NCBI RefSeq assembly: GCF_001905735.1
Contig: NZ_LISW01000001.1
Span: forward strand, 678,603 to 742,602
DNA: 64,000 nucleotides
Direction of reading: 5' to 3'
Origin: Streptomyces sp. CB01249
GTDB taxonomy: Bacteria > Actinomycetota > Actinomycetes > Streptomycetales > Streptomycetaceae
The translations under genes and the position numbers were made by a program. Numbering within the stretch: the first letter of the stretch is position 1; every line of letters begins with the position of its first letter. Under the pieces are notes generated by a model. The model was not told the DNA's origin and did no database searches. It was given only the letters and a program-made list of their open reading frames with translations. Below are positions 43,337 to 53,729 of the stretch, in pieces.

Positions 43337-45660
43337 GGGGCCACCACCCCGGGGAGCTTCGGGTAGGCGCTGACCTGCCACAGCGCGTCGAGGCCGGTGA
43401 GGAAGCGGACGAGGCGCTGAAGACCCATCCCGAATCCGGCGCTGGCCGGGATGCCCTCCCGGGCCTCCTTGAGATACCAGGCGTACTTGGCGGGGTTCTC
43501 GCCGCTCTCCCGCATCCGCGTGACGATGGTCGCGTAGTCCGACTCGCGCTCGCTGCCCGAGACCAGCTCGCCGTAGCCGTGCGGCGCGATCAGGTCGAAG
43601 TTCCGCAGCACGCCCGGGCGTTCCGGGTCCTCCCGGTCGTAGAAGCCGCGCGAGCCCTTCGGGTAGTCGTTGATGAAGAACGGCCGGTCGCTCTCCAGGG
43701 AGAGGAGCCGCTCGCCGGTCCAGTCGATCTCGCTGTCCGGACTCTGCGGGTGACCGGCCGTCAGGAGACGGGCCACGGCCTCCTGATGGGTGCACACGTC
43801 GTACTTGCCGCTGCGGACGTCCGCGAAGTCGGCCTCCTGGCGGCCCAGTTCGGCGAGAACATCCGGGACGGCGGTCCACACGTGCTCGGCGACATGGGTG
43901 AGGAGCCCGGCGGCGACCTCCTGCGCGTCCTCGCGGCTCGCCCCGGCGATCTCCACGTCGATCTGGTGGAACTCGACCAGATGACGGCCGGTGGTGGCGG
44001 TCTCCTCCGGCTCCACGCGGACGTTGGGCGCGATGTAGAACAGCTTCGGGAAGCCGCGCAGCGACGCCTGCTTGTACAGGATCGCGCTGGTCATCAGCTT
44101 GTACGGGCGCCCGTAGTAGTCGACGTCCAGCGCCTTGGCCCCGCGTCCGCCCGGGTCGGTGACGGGTCCCACGAGCGGGGGCAGCAGCTCCGTGAAGCCC
44201 GCCCCCCGCAGGAAGTCGCGGGCCGCCCACAGCGCTTCCTGCTGGACGAGCATGGCGGCGCGCAGCTGCGGGGAGCGCAGGTGCTCACCGAGCGGGGGCG
44301 GCAGGGCGGGTCCTGCGGCCTGCGGGGCGTGGTCCATGACGGGCTCCTGTTCGTGGCGGTGGTGAGGGGTGTCGGTGCGGTGTCGGTACGGGGGTACGGG
44401 GTCGGCCGGCGGCCGGTCGTAGCGGTCGGCCATGTGGTTCAGGGCGGTGAGCAGGCCGTTCGAGGTGAGCGGCGCCAGGTCGGCCGGGGCGTCGGGGCGG
44501 ATCGGCATCGCACCGGTGTCCGACCAGCGCAGCCGCCCGTCCGCGCCGATCACGCTGCGGGAGCGGCCCGCGTTGTCGGGGTGGAGGCAGAACGGCACGT
44601 CGAGCAGGCCGCGTTCGAAGGCGGCGGGCAGCGCGCGGGCCAGGTCGGGGTGCAGCCCGAGCACGCCCTCCACCAGGGCCCGGGCCTCCGTGTACACCTC
44701 GGAGTCGTCCCTGCCCATGGGCAGCGGGGGACCGGCGAGCGCGGCGGCCGCGGCGGCGGTCTCCAGGGCGCGGACGTTCTCGGCGACGGTCGGGATACGG
44801 CGGGACTCGGCGGTCGTCTTCACGAGGAGCCGGTCCGCCCCGGCCCGCACCGCGAGGCGTGCCGACGCCTCCAGCAGCCGGGTCGCCCCGCGCTCGGTGC
44901 GCGGGTAGACGCCCATGTAGGTGTAGAGGACGACGTGGTGGTCGACGCCCGCCGGCAGCAGCTCACCGGCCAGGCGGCGCAGGGCCCGTATCGCGTCCTC
45001 GTCCTGGCCCGGGTCCGTCTGCTGGGCGTAGCTCAACGAGACGCTGCGCACCCCGTGCTGGGCGAAGAACAGGCATTCCAGCACGCTCATCGCGACCAGC
45101 AGCCCGGGCGGGCAGAGCTGGCCGAGCAGGCAGCCGCCGAAGCTTTCGAGGTGCGGTACGGAACCGGGGCGGGCGTGCCCCGCGAGGAGTTTGCACCCCT
45201 CGGCCCAGGCGGCGACGGACTCGCGCAGCGGGGTGCGGCCGTACGGCAGGCAGTAGGAGACGGGCCCGCCCTCGGTCGCGTCGAGACCGGCGGCGAGCAG
45301 GGCCCGGACGATGGCCTGCGGGCGGGCGGAGCCGTGGCGGACCTGGACCGGGAACCCGTCGTCGTGCACCCCGTCGAGCAGGGCCCGGGTGACGGTGAGC
45401 GGGTGCGTGGCGATCGGGTAGCCGTTGAGCCCGGCCCCCTCGGCGAGTGCGGCACCGGCGCCCGCGAGGTCGCCGACGCGGGTGTAGCTGTCGATGGTGA
45501 GCGTCCCGACGGTCGTGGCCGTGGCGGCCCTGGTCCGTTCGAGTCCCGTACGCATGGCGGCCGGGTCGCCGAACCCCATGCGGGGCTGGACCACCAGCCG
45601 TCCGGCGGCCGCGGCGGCCGCGACGAACGCGCCGAACGGGCGCGGCGCGGCGGCGGTCAT
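43333..45660 (-). CDS. Glutamate mutase E subunit fused to AsnRS/asparagine-synthetase-like domain
   Basis: One 775-residue frame with no stop between two domains. Residues 1-420 are a glutamate mutase epsilon subunit: LVVQPRMGFGDPAAM, LNGYPIATHPLTVTRALL, QVRHGSARPQAIVRA and SYCLPYGRTPLRESVAAWAEG. With the small subunit and adenosylcobalamin it converts Glu to 3-methylaspartate. After a Pro/His/Tyr-rich linker (about 421-441), residues 442-775 form a class II aminoacyl-tRNA-synthetase core: KLMTSAILYKQA, motif 2 NVRVE...RHLVEFHQIDVE, FDLIAPHGYGELVSGSERE and motif 3 GFGMGLQRLVRF. There is no anticodon-binding domain, as in archaeal asparagine synthetases derived from AsnRS. An internal ATG (44337) with a perfect ribosome-binding site could also yield the synthetase domain alone. 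Confidence 0.85.
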   Translation of the reverse strand: MTAAAPRPFGAFVAAAAAAGRLVVQPRMGFGDPAAMRTGLERTRAATATTVGTLTIDSYTRVGDLAGAGAALAEGAGLNGYPIATHPLTVTRALLDGVHDDGFPVQVRHGSARPQAIVRALLAAGLDATEGGPVSYCLPYGRTPLRESVAAWAEGCKLLAGHARPGSVPHLESFGGCLLGQLCPPGLLVAMSVLECLFFAQHGVRSVSLSYAQQTDPGQDEDAIRALRRLAGELLPAGVDHHVVLYTYMGVYPRTERGATRLLEASARLAVRAGADRLLVKTTAESRRIPTVAENVRALETAAAAAALAGPPLPMGRDDSEVYTEARALVEGVLGLHPDLARALPAAFERGLLDVPFCLHPDNAGRSRSVIGADGRLRWSDTGAMPIRPDAPADLAPLTSNGLLTALNHMADRYDRPPADPVPPYRHRTDTPHHRHEQEPVMDHAPQAAGPALPPPLGEHLRSPQLRAAMLVQQEALWAARDFLRGAGFTELLPPLVGPVTDPGGRGAKALDVDYYGRPYKLMTSAILYKQASLRGFPKLFYIAPNVRVEPEETATTGRHLVEFHQIDVEIAGASREDAQEVAAGLLTHVAEHVWTAVPDVLAELGRQEADFADVRSGKYDVCTHQEAVARLLTAGHPQSPDSEIDWTGERLLSLESDRPFFINDYPKGSRGFYDREDPERPGVLRNFDLIAPHGYGELVSGSERESDYATIVTRMRESGENPAKYAWYLKEAREGIPASAGFGMGLQRLVRFLTGLDALWQVSAYPKLPGVVAP
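44335..44348 (-). promoter_or_regulatory. Internal ribosome-binding site and start for the AsnRS-like domain
   Basis: On the minus strand AGGAG (44344-44348), six bases and ATG (44335-44337) lie in frame inside the fused gene, exactly at the border between mutase and synthetase domains. It would give a 334-residue free synthetase (43333-44337). This suggests either recent loss of a stop codon between two genes or deliberate production of fused and free forms. Confidence 0.7.
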
Positions 45661-46070
45661 GCCCCCACCCGCGCGGGTGCGGCGAGGAACGCGCACAGGG
45701 CGTCCAGGTCGGCGGCCCCGTCCCCGAGGACGGTGTCGCAGCCCGCCGCGCGCAGCCGGGCCGCCTCGTCCTCCCGGGAGTGGCCGGCCGTGCCCAGCTT
45801 GCCGCCGACGGCCACCGGCAGGGCGGCGAGCCCCGGTTCGGCCCGCAGCGCGCGCACGGCGGCGAGCGCGTCCCGGTATCCGTGGCCGTTGACGCTGCTG
45901 AGCACGACCGCGTCGGGGGCATGCCGGCGACAGGCGGCCGTGAGCAGACGGGGACTCACGCAGGGGCCCAGCGCGACGATGTCGTGCCCCCGCTCCTCCA
46001 GGAACAGCCCGAGATACACGAGGTTCCAGGTATGGGAGTCCGAAGCGGTTCCGCTCAGGAGTATCTTCAT
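45657..46070 (-). CDS. Glutamate mutase small (B12-binding) subunit
   Basis: A 137-residue cobalamin-binding subunit. The B12-ligand motif appears as SDSHTWN (residues 10-16): Asp and His of DxHxxG are kept but the glycine is replaced by asparagine. The later Rossmann segments VVLSSVNGHGYRDA and VGGKLGTAGHSRED match the family. With the E subunit it forms adenosylcobalamin-dependent glutamate mutase, which rearranges Glu to (2S,3S)-3-methylaspartate, a known NRPS precursor. It is the first gene of the supply operon; its stop overlaps the E subunit start by four bases. Its start has only a close GAGG, so translation may be weak. Confidence 0.88.
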   Translation of the reverse strand: MKILLSGTASDSHTWNLVYLGLFLEERGHDIVALGPCVSPRLLTAACRRHAPDAVVLSSVNGHGYRDALAAVRALRAEPGLAALPVAVGGKLGTAGHSREDEAARLRAAGCDTVLGDGAADLDALCAFLAAPARVGA

Positions 46071-46193
46071 GCCTCGATATTATTTTTCCGGACCCCTTGC
46101 GGGCGGAAGTAGAGGCGGAAGTCGAGCGGCAGTAACGGGCGGCAGTTTCCCTTTTCCGGGTTTTCCGGAAAAGGGGCCGGCGGGCATACGGAA
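46071..46193 (-). promoter_or_regulatory. Upstream region of the glutamate mutase operon with inverted repeat
   Basis: A 123-base gap. At 46149-46175 lies CCCTTTTCCGG-GTTTT-CCGGAAAAGGG, an 11-bp perfect inverted repeat, and a third TTTTCCGG occurs at 46085-46092. AT-rich bases (ATATTATTTTT) lie just before the small-subunit start. The hairpin could be an operator, an attenuator or an extra terminator for the MbtH message. It is too short for a cobalamin riboswitch. Confidence 0.5.
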
Positions 46194-46230
46194 ATGCCGT
46201 GCCCCCGCAGGAGCTGCGGGGGCACGGCAT
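46194..46230 (-). terminator. Terminator after the NRPS-A/MbtH genes
   Basis: A 17-bp perfect stem (ATGCCGTGCCCCCGCAG and its complement) with a GAG loop, 16 bases downstream of the MbtH stop. It separates the NRPS transcript from the precursor operon, so the latter needs its own promoter. Confidence 0.85.
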
Positions 46231-46246
46231 GGGGCGTGGTGGTCGG

Positions 46247-46462
46247 TCAGGCGTACTGGGCGACCAGGCTGCGGGGGCGGATGTCCGTCCAGTGCGCGGT
46301 GATGTACTCCAGGGCCTCGGCCCGGTTACCCGGCCCCCAGACGCCTTCCCAGCCTGCCGGGATGTCGGCGAAGGCCGGCCACAGGGAGTGCTGTCCCTCG
46401 TCGTTCACCACGACGTGGAAGGAGCCCTCGGCGTCGTCGAAGGGGTTCGCGATGTCGCTCAT
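46247..46462 (-). CDS. MbtH-like protein
   Basis: A 71-residue MbtH protein, the small chaperone-like partner that binds NRPS adenylation domains and supports their folding and activity. The family signature is complete: [28 protein letters not shown] and the tryptophan-containing C-terminus [11 protein letters not shown]. It starts within the last four bases of NRPS-A (ATGA), which ties its synthesis to that protein. Confidence 0.97.
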   Translation of the reverse strand: MSDIANPFDDAEGSFHVVVNDEGQHSLWPAFADIPAGWEGVWGPGNRAEALEYITAHWTDIRPRSLVAQYA

Positions 46463-49400
46463 GAATAACTCCTCGTTTCGTTTTCCCGCAGGCTGCTTTC
46501 CTGCAGGCTTTTCTCCTGTAGCGCGGAGATTTTCTCCGCGATGACTTTTCCGATGTGTGCGAGTGGTTCTTCCTCGGCCATCCGGAGATGCGTGGAATTC
46601 ACGGTGTGGTTCTCGACCGGTCCCGTCAGATACGGATTCCAGGTGGCGGCCAGCGCACCTTCCGGTTCACCGGGCCTGCGGGCGGTGAAGAACACCGCGC
46701 CGGTGTCCGCGACCTCGGGCACGTGCCGTGCCATGAGGGCCGCGTGGGTCTCGGAGGCCCGCTGCACCGCCCGTATCTCCTCGGCGCTGAAGCCGTCGAG
46801 CACCGGGTCCAACGGCTCCGGCAGCGCGTCCTCCCCGGGCGCCGCCTCCCGCTCCCGCTCCGGCAGCACGGACACGCTGCCCGGCCCGGTCTGGTGGACG
46901 TCCATCAGCGCGAGCAGTTCGACGCGCTGGCCGGCCGCGCGGAGCCGGACGGCCATGGTGTGGGCGACGATCCCGCCGAAGGACCAGCCGAGCAGCCGGT
47001 ACGGGCCCCAGGGCTGGACCTGCCGGATGCGTTCCAGGTAGTCGTCGGCCATCTCCTCGACGGTGCGCGGGAGGTGGCCCGGCTCGCTCAGCGCGCGGGC
47101 CTGGAGGGCGTACAGCGGCTGGTCCTCCCCGAGGTGCCGGGCCAGGCCCGCGTACGACCAGCCGACCCCGGTCCCCGGGTGCACGCAGAACAGCGGGCGC
47201 CGGGTGCCCCGGGTGTTCAGCGGCAGCAGGACGCCCATCGCGCCGGCCGTGCCGTCCGGGTCCTGCGCGCCGAGCAGCCCGGCCGGGGTCGGGGCGCGGA
47301 ACAGGTCGCGGACCGTCCGGTCGATGCCGAGGACCGAGCGCACCCGGCTCACCAGGCGCACACCGAGCAGCGAATGCCCGCCCAGCGTGAAGAAGTTGTC
47401 GTCCAGACCGACCCGGGGCGCGCCCAGGATCTCGGCGAACAGCCCGCACAGCACCTCCTCCCTGGCGTTGCGCGGCGCCCGGTACCCGACGGCGGTCCGG
47501 TCCGGTGCGGGCAGCGCCCGGCGGTCCGGCTTCCCGTTCACGGTCAGCGGCAGGGCGTCCAGGACGACGACCGCCGACGGCACCAGATGGGCGGGCAGCG
47601 CGGTACGGGCCAGGGCGAGGACGTCCGCCCCCGTGACCTTTGACGCCCCGGTCCCCTCGGATCCGGCGCGCGGCACCACGTACCCGACGAGGGTCCGCTC
47701 GCCCGGCCGGTCCTCGCGCACCACGGCGAGGGCCTGGCCGACCGAGGGGTGCGCGGCGAGCGCGTGCTCCACCTCGCCGGGCTCGATCCGCACCCCGCGC
47801 AGCTTCACCTGGCCGTCCGCCCGTCCCAGGAACCGCAGTTCGCCCTCCGGCGTCCAGACGACCCGGTCGCCGGTGCGGTACATCCGGCTGCCGTCCGCCT
47901 CGAACGGGTCGGGCACGAACCGCTCGGCGGTCAGGTCCGGGCGGCCGGCGTACCCGCGCGCCACATGCGTACCCGCGATGTACAGCTCACCGGGCACCCC
48001 CGGCGGCACCGGCCGCAGCGCCGCGTCCAGGACGTGGCTGCGGGTGTTGTCCATGGGCCGGCCCAGATGCAGCCCGGCCGCGCCGAGCGAGCCCCGGCCG
48101 CCGGTGAGCCACTGGTTGTGCGAGGCGAACGTCGTCTCGGTCGGGCCGTAGGAGTGGACGAGGGCGGTGTCCGGGCAGTGCGTCAGGACCCGTTGCACGG
48201 CGGTGGGCGAGGCGACGTCGCCGCCCGTCCACACCTCGCGCAGCAGCCGCAGCGTGTCCAGCGCCTCATCGGCCATCACATGGAACAGGCCGACGGTGAA
48301 GTAGGCCGCGGTGACGCCGTGTTCGCGGACGGCGCGGGCGGTCTCCGCGAGGTCGGTGCCGTCGCCGCGCATGACGACCAGGCTGCCGCCGTTGAGGAGC
48401 GGCACCCACATCTCGAACACCGAGGCGTCGAACCCGGTCGCGGAGTGGACCAGCATCCGGTGGGGACCGGCGGCCGTGGTGTCGCGGTCGGCGGCCAGCT
48501 CCGTCACATTGCGGTGGGTGACGCCGACGCCCTTCGGGCGGCCGGTGGACCCGGACGTGAACATCACGTACATCAGGTCGTCCCCGTCGACCGCCACGGC
48601 CTCGCGGTCCGCGGGAGGGGCGCCCTCGGCGGGCGCGTCGGTCAGGAGGACCGGTACGGAGACCTCCTCCGGCACCGCGCCCGCCTGCCCGGTGGTGGTC
48701 GCGACGAGGCGCACGTCCGCGTCCCGGACCATCAGCGCGATCCGCGCCCCGGGCAGCGCCGGGTCCAACGGCACATACGCGGCACCGCACTTGAGGACGG
48801 CGAGCGCGGTCACCACCAGCGGGACACCGCGTTCCAGCAACACCCCGACGGTGTCGCCCCTGCTCACCCCGGCCGCGCTCAGCCGGGCGGCCAGCGCGTC
48901 GGCACGGGCGTCGAGCTCGGCGTAACCGACGGTCTCCGCGTCGGTGATCAGCGCGGGCGCCCCGGGCGTGAGCGCGGCCCGGCGGGCGATCGCCTCGTGG
49001 ACGGGGGCCCGGTCGCGGGTGACGGTGGCCGTGTCGTTGTACTCCGCGACCAGCCGGAACCGCTCGGCGTCGGTGAGCAGGCCCACCGCTCCGATCCGTA
49101 CGCCCGGGTCGGCGGCGACGGTGTGCAGCAGACGCCCGACGTGGGCGGCGAGCAGGTCGGCGGTGGCGGCGTCGAACAGGTCGGTGGCGTATTCGAGCCC
49201 GCCCGCCAGACCGGCCGGCCGCCCCGCCTCGTCCTTCCGCTCCCACAGGGCGAGGGTGAGGTCGAACTTGGTGGACAGCGTTTCCAGCGGCGCCGGTTCG
49301 GCCCGCAGCAGCGGCCCCTCGGCGCGGTCGGCCGTGTAGTCGTGGTGCAGCTGTACGACGAACTGGGCCAGCGGGTGGTGGGCAGTGGAGCGGGCCGGGT

Positions 49401-52400
49401 TGAGGTGTTCCACGATCCGGTCGAAGGGAAGCCGCTGATGCGCGTAGGCCGCGAGATCCGTGTCGCGTACCCGCCCCAGCAGCTCGCTGAACTCCGGGTC
49501 ACCCGACGTGTCGGTGCGCAGCACCAGCGTGTTGACGAAGAAGCCGACCAGATCGCTCAGCGCCTCGTCGTCGCGCCCGGCCGTCATGGTGGCCAGCGGC
49601 AGATCGGTGCCCGCCCCGTGCCGGGTGAGGACTGCGGCGAGCGCGGCCTGCAGCACCATGAAGAGCGTCGCGCCGTGGCGCCGGGCCAGCTCCTCCAGCG
49701 CCTCGTGCGTGGCCGCGTCGACGGTGAGCGGCGCGTGGCCGCCCCGGTGGGTGGCCTCGGCGGGGCGGGGCTTGGCGGCGGGCAGTTCGAGGACGGGCGG
49801 CGCCCCGGCGAGGGCGCGTTCCCAGAAGGCGAGGTGGTCATGCGCCGCCGGTCCGTCGAGAAGTTCCTGCTGCCAGAGGGTGTAGTCGGCGTACTGGACG
49901 GGAAGCGGCTCCCAGCCCGGTGCGCGGCCCTCGGCGCGAGCCGCGTAGGCGGCCCCCAGGTCCGCGAGCAGCGGGCCCGTCGACCAGCCGTCGGCCGCGA
50001 TGTGGTGGACGACCACGACGAGCACCTGACCGCCGCCGTCGTCCGGGGTGAGGAGGGCGGCCCGCAGCGGGAGTTCCCCGGCGAGGTCGAAGACGTGCCC
50101 GGCCGCCGAGGCGACCGCCGCCCGGAACCGCCCGGCCGGCACCGTCCGTACGTCGAGCACGGGCCGGGCATCCGCCACGATCTCCTGGTACGGCTCCCCG
50201 TCCACCGACGGATAGCGGGTCCGCAGCACCTCGTGGCGCTCCACCAGATCGGCCAGGGCACGGCCGAGGACCTCGGCGTCCAGCGGCTCCGCCGGGCGCA
50301 GCACCAGCGGGATGTCGTACGAGGCGCTGGGACCTTCCAGCGCGTCGATGAACCAGAGCCGGCGCTGCGCCCGGGACAGCGGCAGGCGCTCCGGCCGCTC
50401 CGTGCGGCGGACCAGCGTCGGCGCCTCGTCCCCGGTGGCCCGGTGCTCCGCGATGCGGCGGGCCAGGGCGGCCGGGGTCGGGGCGAGCAGCAGGTCCCGG
50501 ACGTGGACGTCGACGCCCAGGCGGGCCCTGATCCGGTTGGCGAGCCGCACCCCGCTCATCGAGTGGCCGCCGATGGTGAAGAACCCCTCGTCCGGGCCGA
50601 CCTCGTCCAGCCCCAGGATCTCCGCGAACATCTCGCGCAGGGTGTCCACGTGTTCGGCGTCCGGTGCGCCGCCCGCCCGGGCCGCCTCGGCGTCGGCGGC
50701 CTGCCGGGCGGCGAGGGCCGCGACCCGCTCACGGCGACCGGCGAGGGCCAGGCGCTCCTCGTCGCCCAGCAGCACGGCGTCGGCGACCGGCGCCCCGGGC
50801 TGCTCGGCAGCCGTACGCAGGGCGCGTTCCAGGGCGCCGAGGAGAAGGCGGGCGGTGTCCTCGTCGAGGACGTCACGCGCGTATTCCAGGCCGAGTTCGA
50901 GCCCGGCGGGCGAGCCGTCGGCGGTGCGGTGCTCCACGCAGGCGGCGGTCAGGTCGAACTTGGTGGTCGCGGGGCCCTCCGCCCGGAAGCGGCCGGTGAG
51001 CGCGCCGAACGCGAAGGGCGCGTCGTCCGGGGCGGCGGTGCGCAGGGTCAGCATCGTCTGGAAGAGCGGGTGCACCCCGGGCGTGCGCGGCGGGTTCAGA
51101 TGCTCCACCAGCAGGTCGAAGGGGAGGCCCTGGTGCTCGTAGGCGGCGAGGTCCGTGTCGCGGACCCGCTCCAGCAGCTCGGCGAAGGCCGGGTCACCCG
51201 ACGTGTCGGTCGGCAGGACCAGCGTGTTGACGAAGAAGCCGACGAGCGCGCCCAGCGCCTCGTCGTCCCGCCCCGCCACCGGCGTCCCCACCGCCACCCG
51301 CTCCCCGCAACCCGCCGCCCGCAGCGCGAGGGCCAGCGCGGCCTGGACCACCATCAGCATGCTCGCGCCGTGCGCGTCGGCCAGCCCGGCGAGCCGGGCG
51401 TGCGCGGCCGGATCGAGGCGCGTGGCGACGACACCGCCCCGGTGGTCCGGCACCGCCGGGCGCGGCCGGTCCAGCGGCAGGCCGGTGACGGCCGGCAGCC
51501 CGTCCAGCGCGGCCCGCCAGTGGGCGAGCCCGCGCGCGACGGCGGAGTCCGGGTCGTCGGCCGTACCGAGGACGTCGTGCTGCCACAGGGTGTAGTCGGC
51601 GTACTGGACGGGAAGGGGCTCCTGCTCCGATGCCCGCCCCTGCGCACGGGCGGCGTAGGCGGTGGCCAGGTCGTTCATCAGCGGCGCCAGCGACCAGCCG
51701 TCGCCTGCCACATGGTGCAGCAGCACCGCCAGCACCGCCGCCGGTCCGTCACCGGCCGCGTCCTCGGGTACGAACAGCGCGACCCGCAACGGCAGTTCCC
51801 GCGCCAGGTCGAACGTCTCGGACACGAAGTCCTGGACCCGCTCCCGCAGTTCACCGGCCGGGCACTCGACCGTGCGCGCCCGCACCGCCGACGCGGCCAG
51901 GACATGCTGGTACGGCTCGTCCTCCGGGGCCAGGAACACGGTCCGCAGCACCTCGTGCCGCTCGGCGAGATCCGCGACGGCGGCGGCCAGCGCCGCCCGG
52001 TCCGGCACCCCGTCCAGCTCCAGCACGATCGGCATGTTGTAGGCGCAGGACGGGCCGTCCAGCTGGTCCAGCAGCCACAGCCGGCGCTGCGCGTGCGAGA
52101 GCGGCACCCGGTCCTCGGCGGGCAACGGCTCCTCGTGGACGACCGAAAGACGGGGGTCCGTGGTCCGCAGCGCCTTGCGGTTGATCTTCCCGGAGCTCGT
52201 TCGGGGCAGCGCGGCGACGATCCCGACGGCGGCGGGCACGGCGGCGGCGGGCATCCGCTCGCGCACCAGGCCGCGCAGCTCCTCGGCCCCCACCCCGCCC
52301 TCGGTGACGACGAACGCGACGAGCCGCTTGACCCCGTCCGCGTCCTGCTGGGCGACGACGGCGGCCTCCCGGACCTTCGGATGGGCCGCGAGGACCGAGT

Positions 52401-53601
52401 CGATCGCGGCGGGGTCGATGCGCTGCCCGCCGATCTTCACCTCGTCGTCCAGCCGCCCGTGGTACAGGATCTGCCGGTCCTCGCTGATCGTGACGAGGTC
52501 CCCGGTGCGGTAGGCGCGCTCCCCGTCCAGCTCGGTGAACCGGCGGGCGTTCAGCTCCGGATTGCTCAGATAGCCGTACGACAACCCGCCGCCGAGCAGC
52601 CACAGTTCACCGCCGACGACGGCCGCCCGGACCCCCGGCAGCGGTCGGCCGATCGGCACCGGACCGTCCCCGTGGCGGGTCAGGTCGGCGACCGTCGCGA
52701 CCACCGTGGTCTCCGTGGGGCCGTACGCGTTCAGCAGCCGCGTGCGCTCCCCGGTCAGCTCGCGCCACTGGGCGACCCGCTCCGGAAGCGCCGCCTCCCC
52801 GTAGATGATGACCGTGTCCAGGCAGCCGGGCAGGGGCACCGCACCGGTGCTGAGGACGTGGACCAGCTCGTGCCAGTACGCGGCCGGCAGGTCGAGCACC
52901 GTGATCCCGTGCCGCGCGCAGCCGGCGAGCAGATCGCGTACGTCCAGCATGTCGTCCGTCCGCAGCACCAGCGTCCCGCCGGCCCCGAGGGTCGCGAACA
53001 CCTCCTGCACGCTGGCGTCGAAGTGCAGCGGCGAGAACTGGAGGACCCGCGAGTCGGGCCCGATGCCGTACGCGGGGACGGCGCCCGCGATGAAGTGCGC
53101 GAGCGAATCGTGGGCGACGACCACGCCGTTGGGGGTGCCGGTGGACCCGGAGGTGTAGATCACGTACGCGGCACCGGTCGGTGCGCCCGGTCCGGGCAGG
53201 ACGAGTTCACCGGCGGCGGCCACCTCGGCGGGCGTCGGCGCCAGGTCGCCGCAGCTGTCCTTGAGGATGGCCGCGTTCCGCGCGTCGGGGGCCTGGATGT
53301 CGAGGGGAAGGTAGGCGGCGCCGGTGGTGAGCACGGCGAGGAGGCCGACGATCGCGTCAATCCCGCGGGGGCGGTGGAGGGCGACCAGCCGGCCCGGGCC
53401 CGCGCCCTCGGCGGTGAGGGCGCTCGCCCGATCCCGCACGGCGGCGGCGAGCTGCGCGTAGGTCAGCCGGGCGGTGTCGTGGACCAGGGCGACCGCTTCG
53501 GGGCGGGTACGCGCCTGGTGGGCGATGAGGTCGAGCACCGGCGGGGCGGGCGAGGGAGAGGGGCCGCCGTCGAGCAGGTCGTCCGTTCTGATGGGGGGCA
53601 T
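46459..53601 (-). CDS. NRPS-A: A-C-T-C-A-T-TE nonribosomal peptide synthetase
   Basis: A 2,380-residue terminal synthetase with an unusual order. A1 (24-478) has core motifs [11 protein letters not shown] and GKINRK (Lys472) but no carrier after it; its pocket residues read roughly D-A-Q-D-I-Y-A-V-V-K, close to a Gln/Glu code but not exact. C1 (498-930, HHVAGDG at 629-635) is followed directly by T1 (GGHS, Ser1014), with no A domain. Then come C2 (1073-1510, HHIAADG), A2 (about 1540-2035, pocket D-A-F-Y-W-G-S-F-A-K, not a standard code), T2 (Ser2077) and a thioesterase (2123-2380, GWSFG Ser2207) that releases or cyclises the product. A1 probably loads T1 across C1, or another carrier in trans. 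MbtH is coupled downstream. Confidence 0.93.
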   Translation of the reverse strand: MPPIRTDDLLDGGPSPSPAPPVLDLIAHQARTRPEAVALVHDTARLTYAQLAAAVRDRASALTAEGAGPGRLVALHRPRGIDAIVGLLAVLTTGAAYLPLDIQAPDARNAAILKDSCGDLAPTPAEVAAAGELVLPGPGAPTGAAYVIYTSGSTGTPNGVVVAHDSLAHFIAGAVPAYGIGPDSRVLQFSPLHFDASVQEVFATLGAGGTLVLRTDDMLDVRDLLAGCARHGITVLDLPAAYWHELVHVLSTGAVPLPGCLDTVIIYGEAALPERVAQWRELTGERTRLLNAYGPTETTVVATVADLTRHGDGPVPIGRPLPGVRAAVVGGELWLLGGGLSYGYLSNPELNARRFTELDGERAYRTGDLVTISEDRQILYHGRLDDEVKIGGQRIDPAAIDSVLAAHPKVREAAVVAQQDADGVKRLVAFVVTEGGVGAEELRGLVRERMPAAAVPAAVGIVAALPRTSSGKINRKALRTTDPRLSVVHEEPLPAEDRVPLSHAQRRLWLLDQLDGPSCAYNMPIVLELDGVPDRAALAAAVADLAERHEVLRTVFLAPEDEPYQHVLAASAVRARTVECPAGELRERVQDFVSETFDLARELPLRVALFVPEDAAGDGPAAVLAVLLHHVAGDGWSLAPLMNDLATAYAARAQGRASEQEPLPVQYADYTLWQHDVLGTADDPDSAVARGLAHWRAALDGLPAVTGLPLDRPRPAVPDHRGGVVATRLDPAAHARLAGLADAHGASMLMVVQAALALALRAAGCGERVAVGTPVAGRDDEALGALVGFFVNTLVLPTDTSGDPAFAELLERVRDTDLAAYEHQGLPFDLLVEHLNPPRTPGVHPLFQTMLTLRTAAPDDAPFAFGALTGRFRAEGPATTKFDLTAACVEHRTADGSPAGLELGLEYARDVLDEDTARLLLGALERALRTAAEQPGAPVADAVLLGDEERLALAGRRERVAALAARQAADAEAARAGGAPDAEHVDTLREMFAEILGLDEVGPDEGFFTIGGHSMSGVRLANRIRARLGVDVHVRDLLLAPTPAALARRIAEHRATGDEAPTLVRRTERPERLPLSRAQRRLWFIDALEGPSASYDIPLVLRPAEPLDAEVLGRALADLVERHEVLRTRYPSVDGEPYQEIVADARPVLDVRTVPAGRFRAAVASAAGHVFDLAGELPLRAALLTPDDGGGQVLVVVVHHIAADGWSTGPLLADLGAAYAARAEGRAPGWEPLPVQYADYTLWQQELLDGPAAHDHLAFWERALAGAPPVLELPAAKPRPAEATHRGGHAPLTVDAATHEALEELARRHGATLFMVLQAALAAVLTRHGAGTDLPLATMTAGRDDEALSDLVGFFVNTLVLRTDTSGDPEFSELLGRVRDTDLAAYAHQRLPFDRIVEHLNPARSTAHHPLAQFVVQLHHDYTADRAEGPLLRAEPAPLETLSTKFDLTLALWERKDEAGRPAGLAGGLEYATDLFDAATADLLAAHVGRLLHTVAADPGVRIGAVGLLTDAERFRLVAEYNDTATVTRDRAPVHEAIARRAALTPGAPALITDAETVGYAELDARADALAARLSAAGVSRGDTVGVLLERGVPLVVTALAVLKCGAAYVPLDPALPGARIALMVRDADVRLVATTTGQAGAVPEEVSVPVLLTDAPAEGAPPADREAVAVDGDDLMYVMFTSGSTGRPKGVGVTHRNVTELAADRDTTAAGPHRMLVHSATGFDASVFEMWVPLLNGGSLVVMRGDGTDLAETARAVREHGVTAAYFTVGLFHVMADEALDTLRLLREVWTGGDVASPTAVQRVLTHCPDTALVHSYGPTETTFASHNQWLTGGRGSLGAAGLHLGRPMDNTRSHVLDAALRPVPPGVPGELYIAGTHVARGYAGRPDLTAERFVPDPFEADGSRMYRTGDRVVWTPEGELRFLGRADGQVKLRGVRIEPGEVEHALAAHPSVGQALAVVREDRPGERTLVGYVVPRAGSEGTGASKVTGADVLALARTALPAHLVPSAVVVLDALPLTVNGKPDRRALPAPDRTAVGYRAPRNAREEVLCGLFAEILGAPRVGLDDNFFTLGGHSLLGVRLVSRVRSVLGIDRTVRDLFRAPTPAGLLGAQDPDGTAGAMGVLLPLNTRGTRRPLFCVHPGTGVGWSYAGLARHLGEDQPLYALQARALSEPGHLPRTVEEMADDYLERIRQVQPWGPYRLLGWSFGGIVAHTMAVRLRAAGQRVELLALMDVHQTGPGSVSVLPEREREAAPGEDALPEPLDPVLDGFSAEEIRAVQRASETHAALMARHVPEVADTGAVFFTARRPGEPEGALAATWNPYLTGPVENHTVNSTHLRMAEEEPLAHIGKVIAEKISALQEKSLQESSLRENETRSYS

Positions 53602-53729
53602 CCTGGGGTTTCCTCCGTCTGGGGCGCCGAGAGACCGGGGCGAACGGTTCCTCTCGCCTCCGTGCCTTCACGCTAGGGGCCCCCGACCGCCCCTCTCGGC
53701 AGTCCGCCCGGCAGCTCCGAGCGGCAGAA

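Noticed and set aside
46071..46193. Cobalamin riboswitch before the B12-dependent mutase
   Set aside because: The gap is only 123 bases and lacks the B12-box; a cobalamin riboswitch needs about 200 bases.
45661..46230. Extension of the mutase-synthetase frame upstream to 46230
   Set aside because: It overlaps the small-subunit gene in another frame and crosses the terminator hairpin; the ATG at 45660 coupled to the small-subunit stop is much better.
47749..53676. 1,975-residue plus-strand frame
   Set aside because: It runs antisense to NRPS-A and encodes only Gly/Arg/Val-rich low-complexity sequence, a common effect of high GC at third codon positions.
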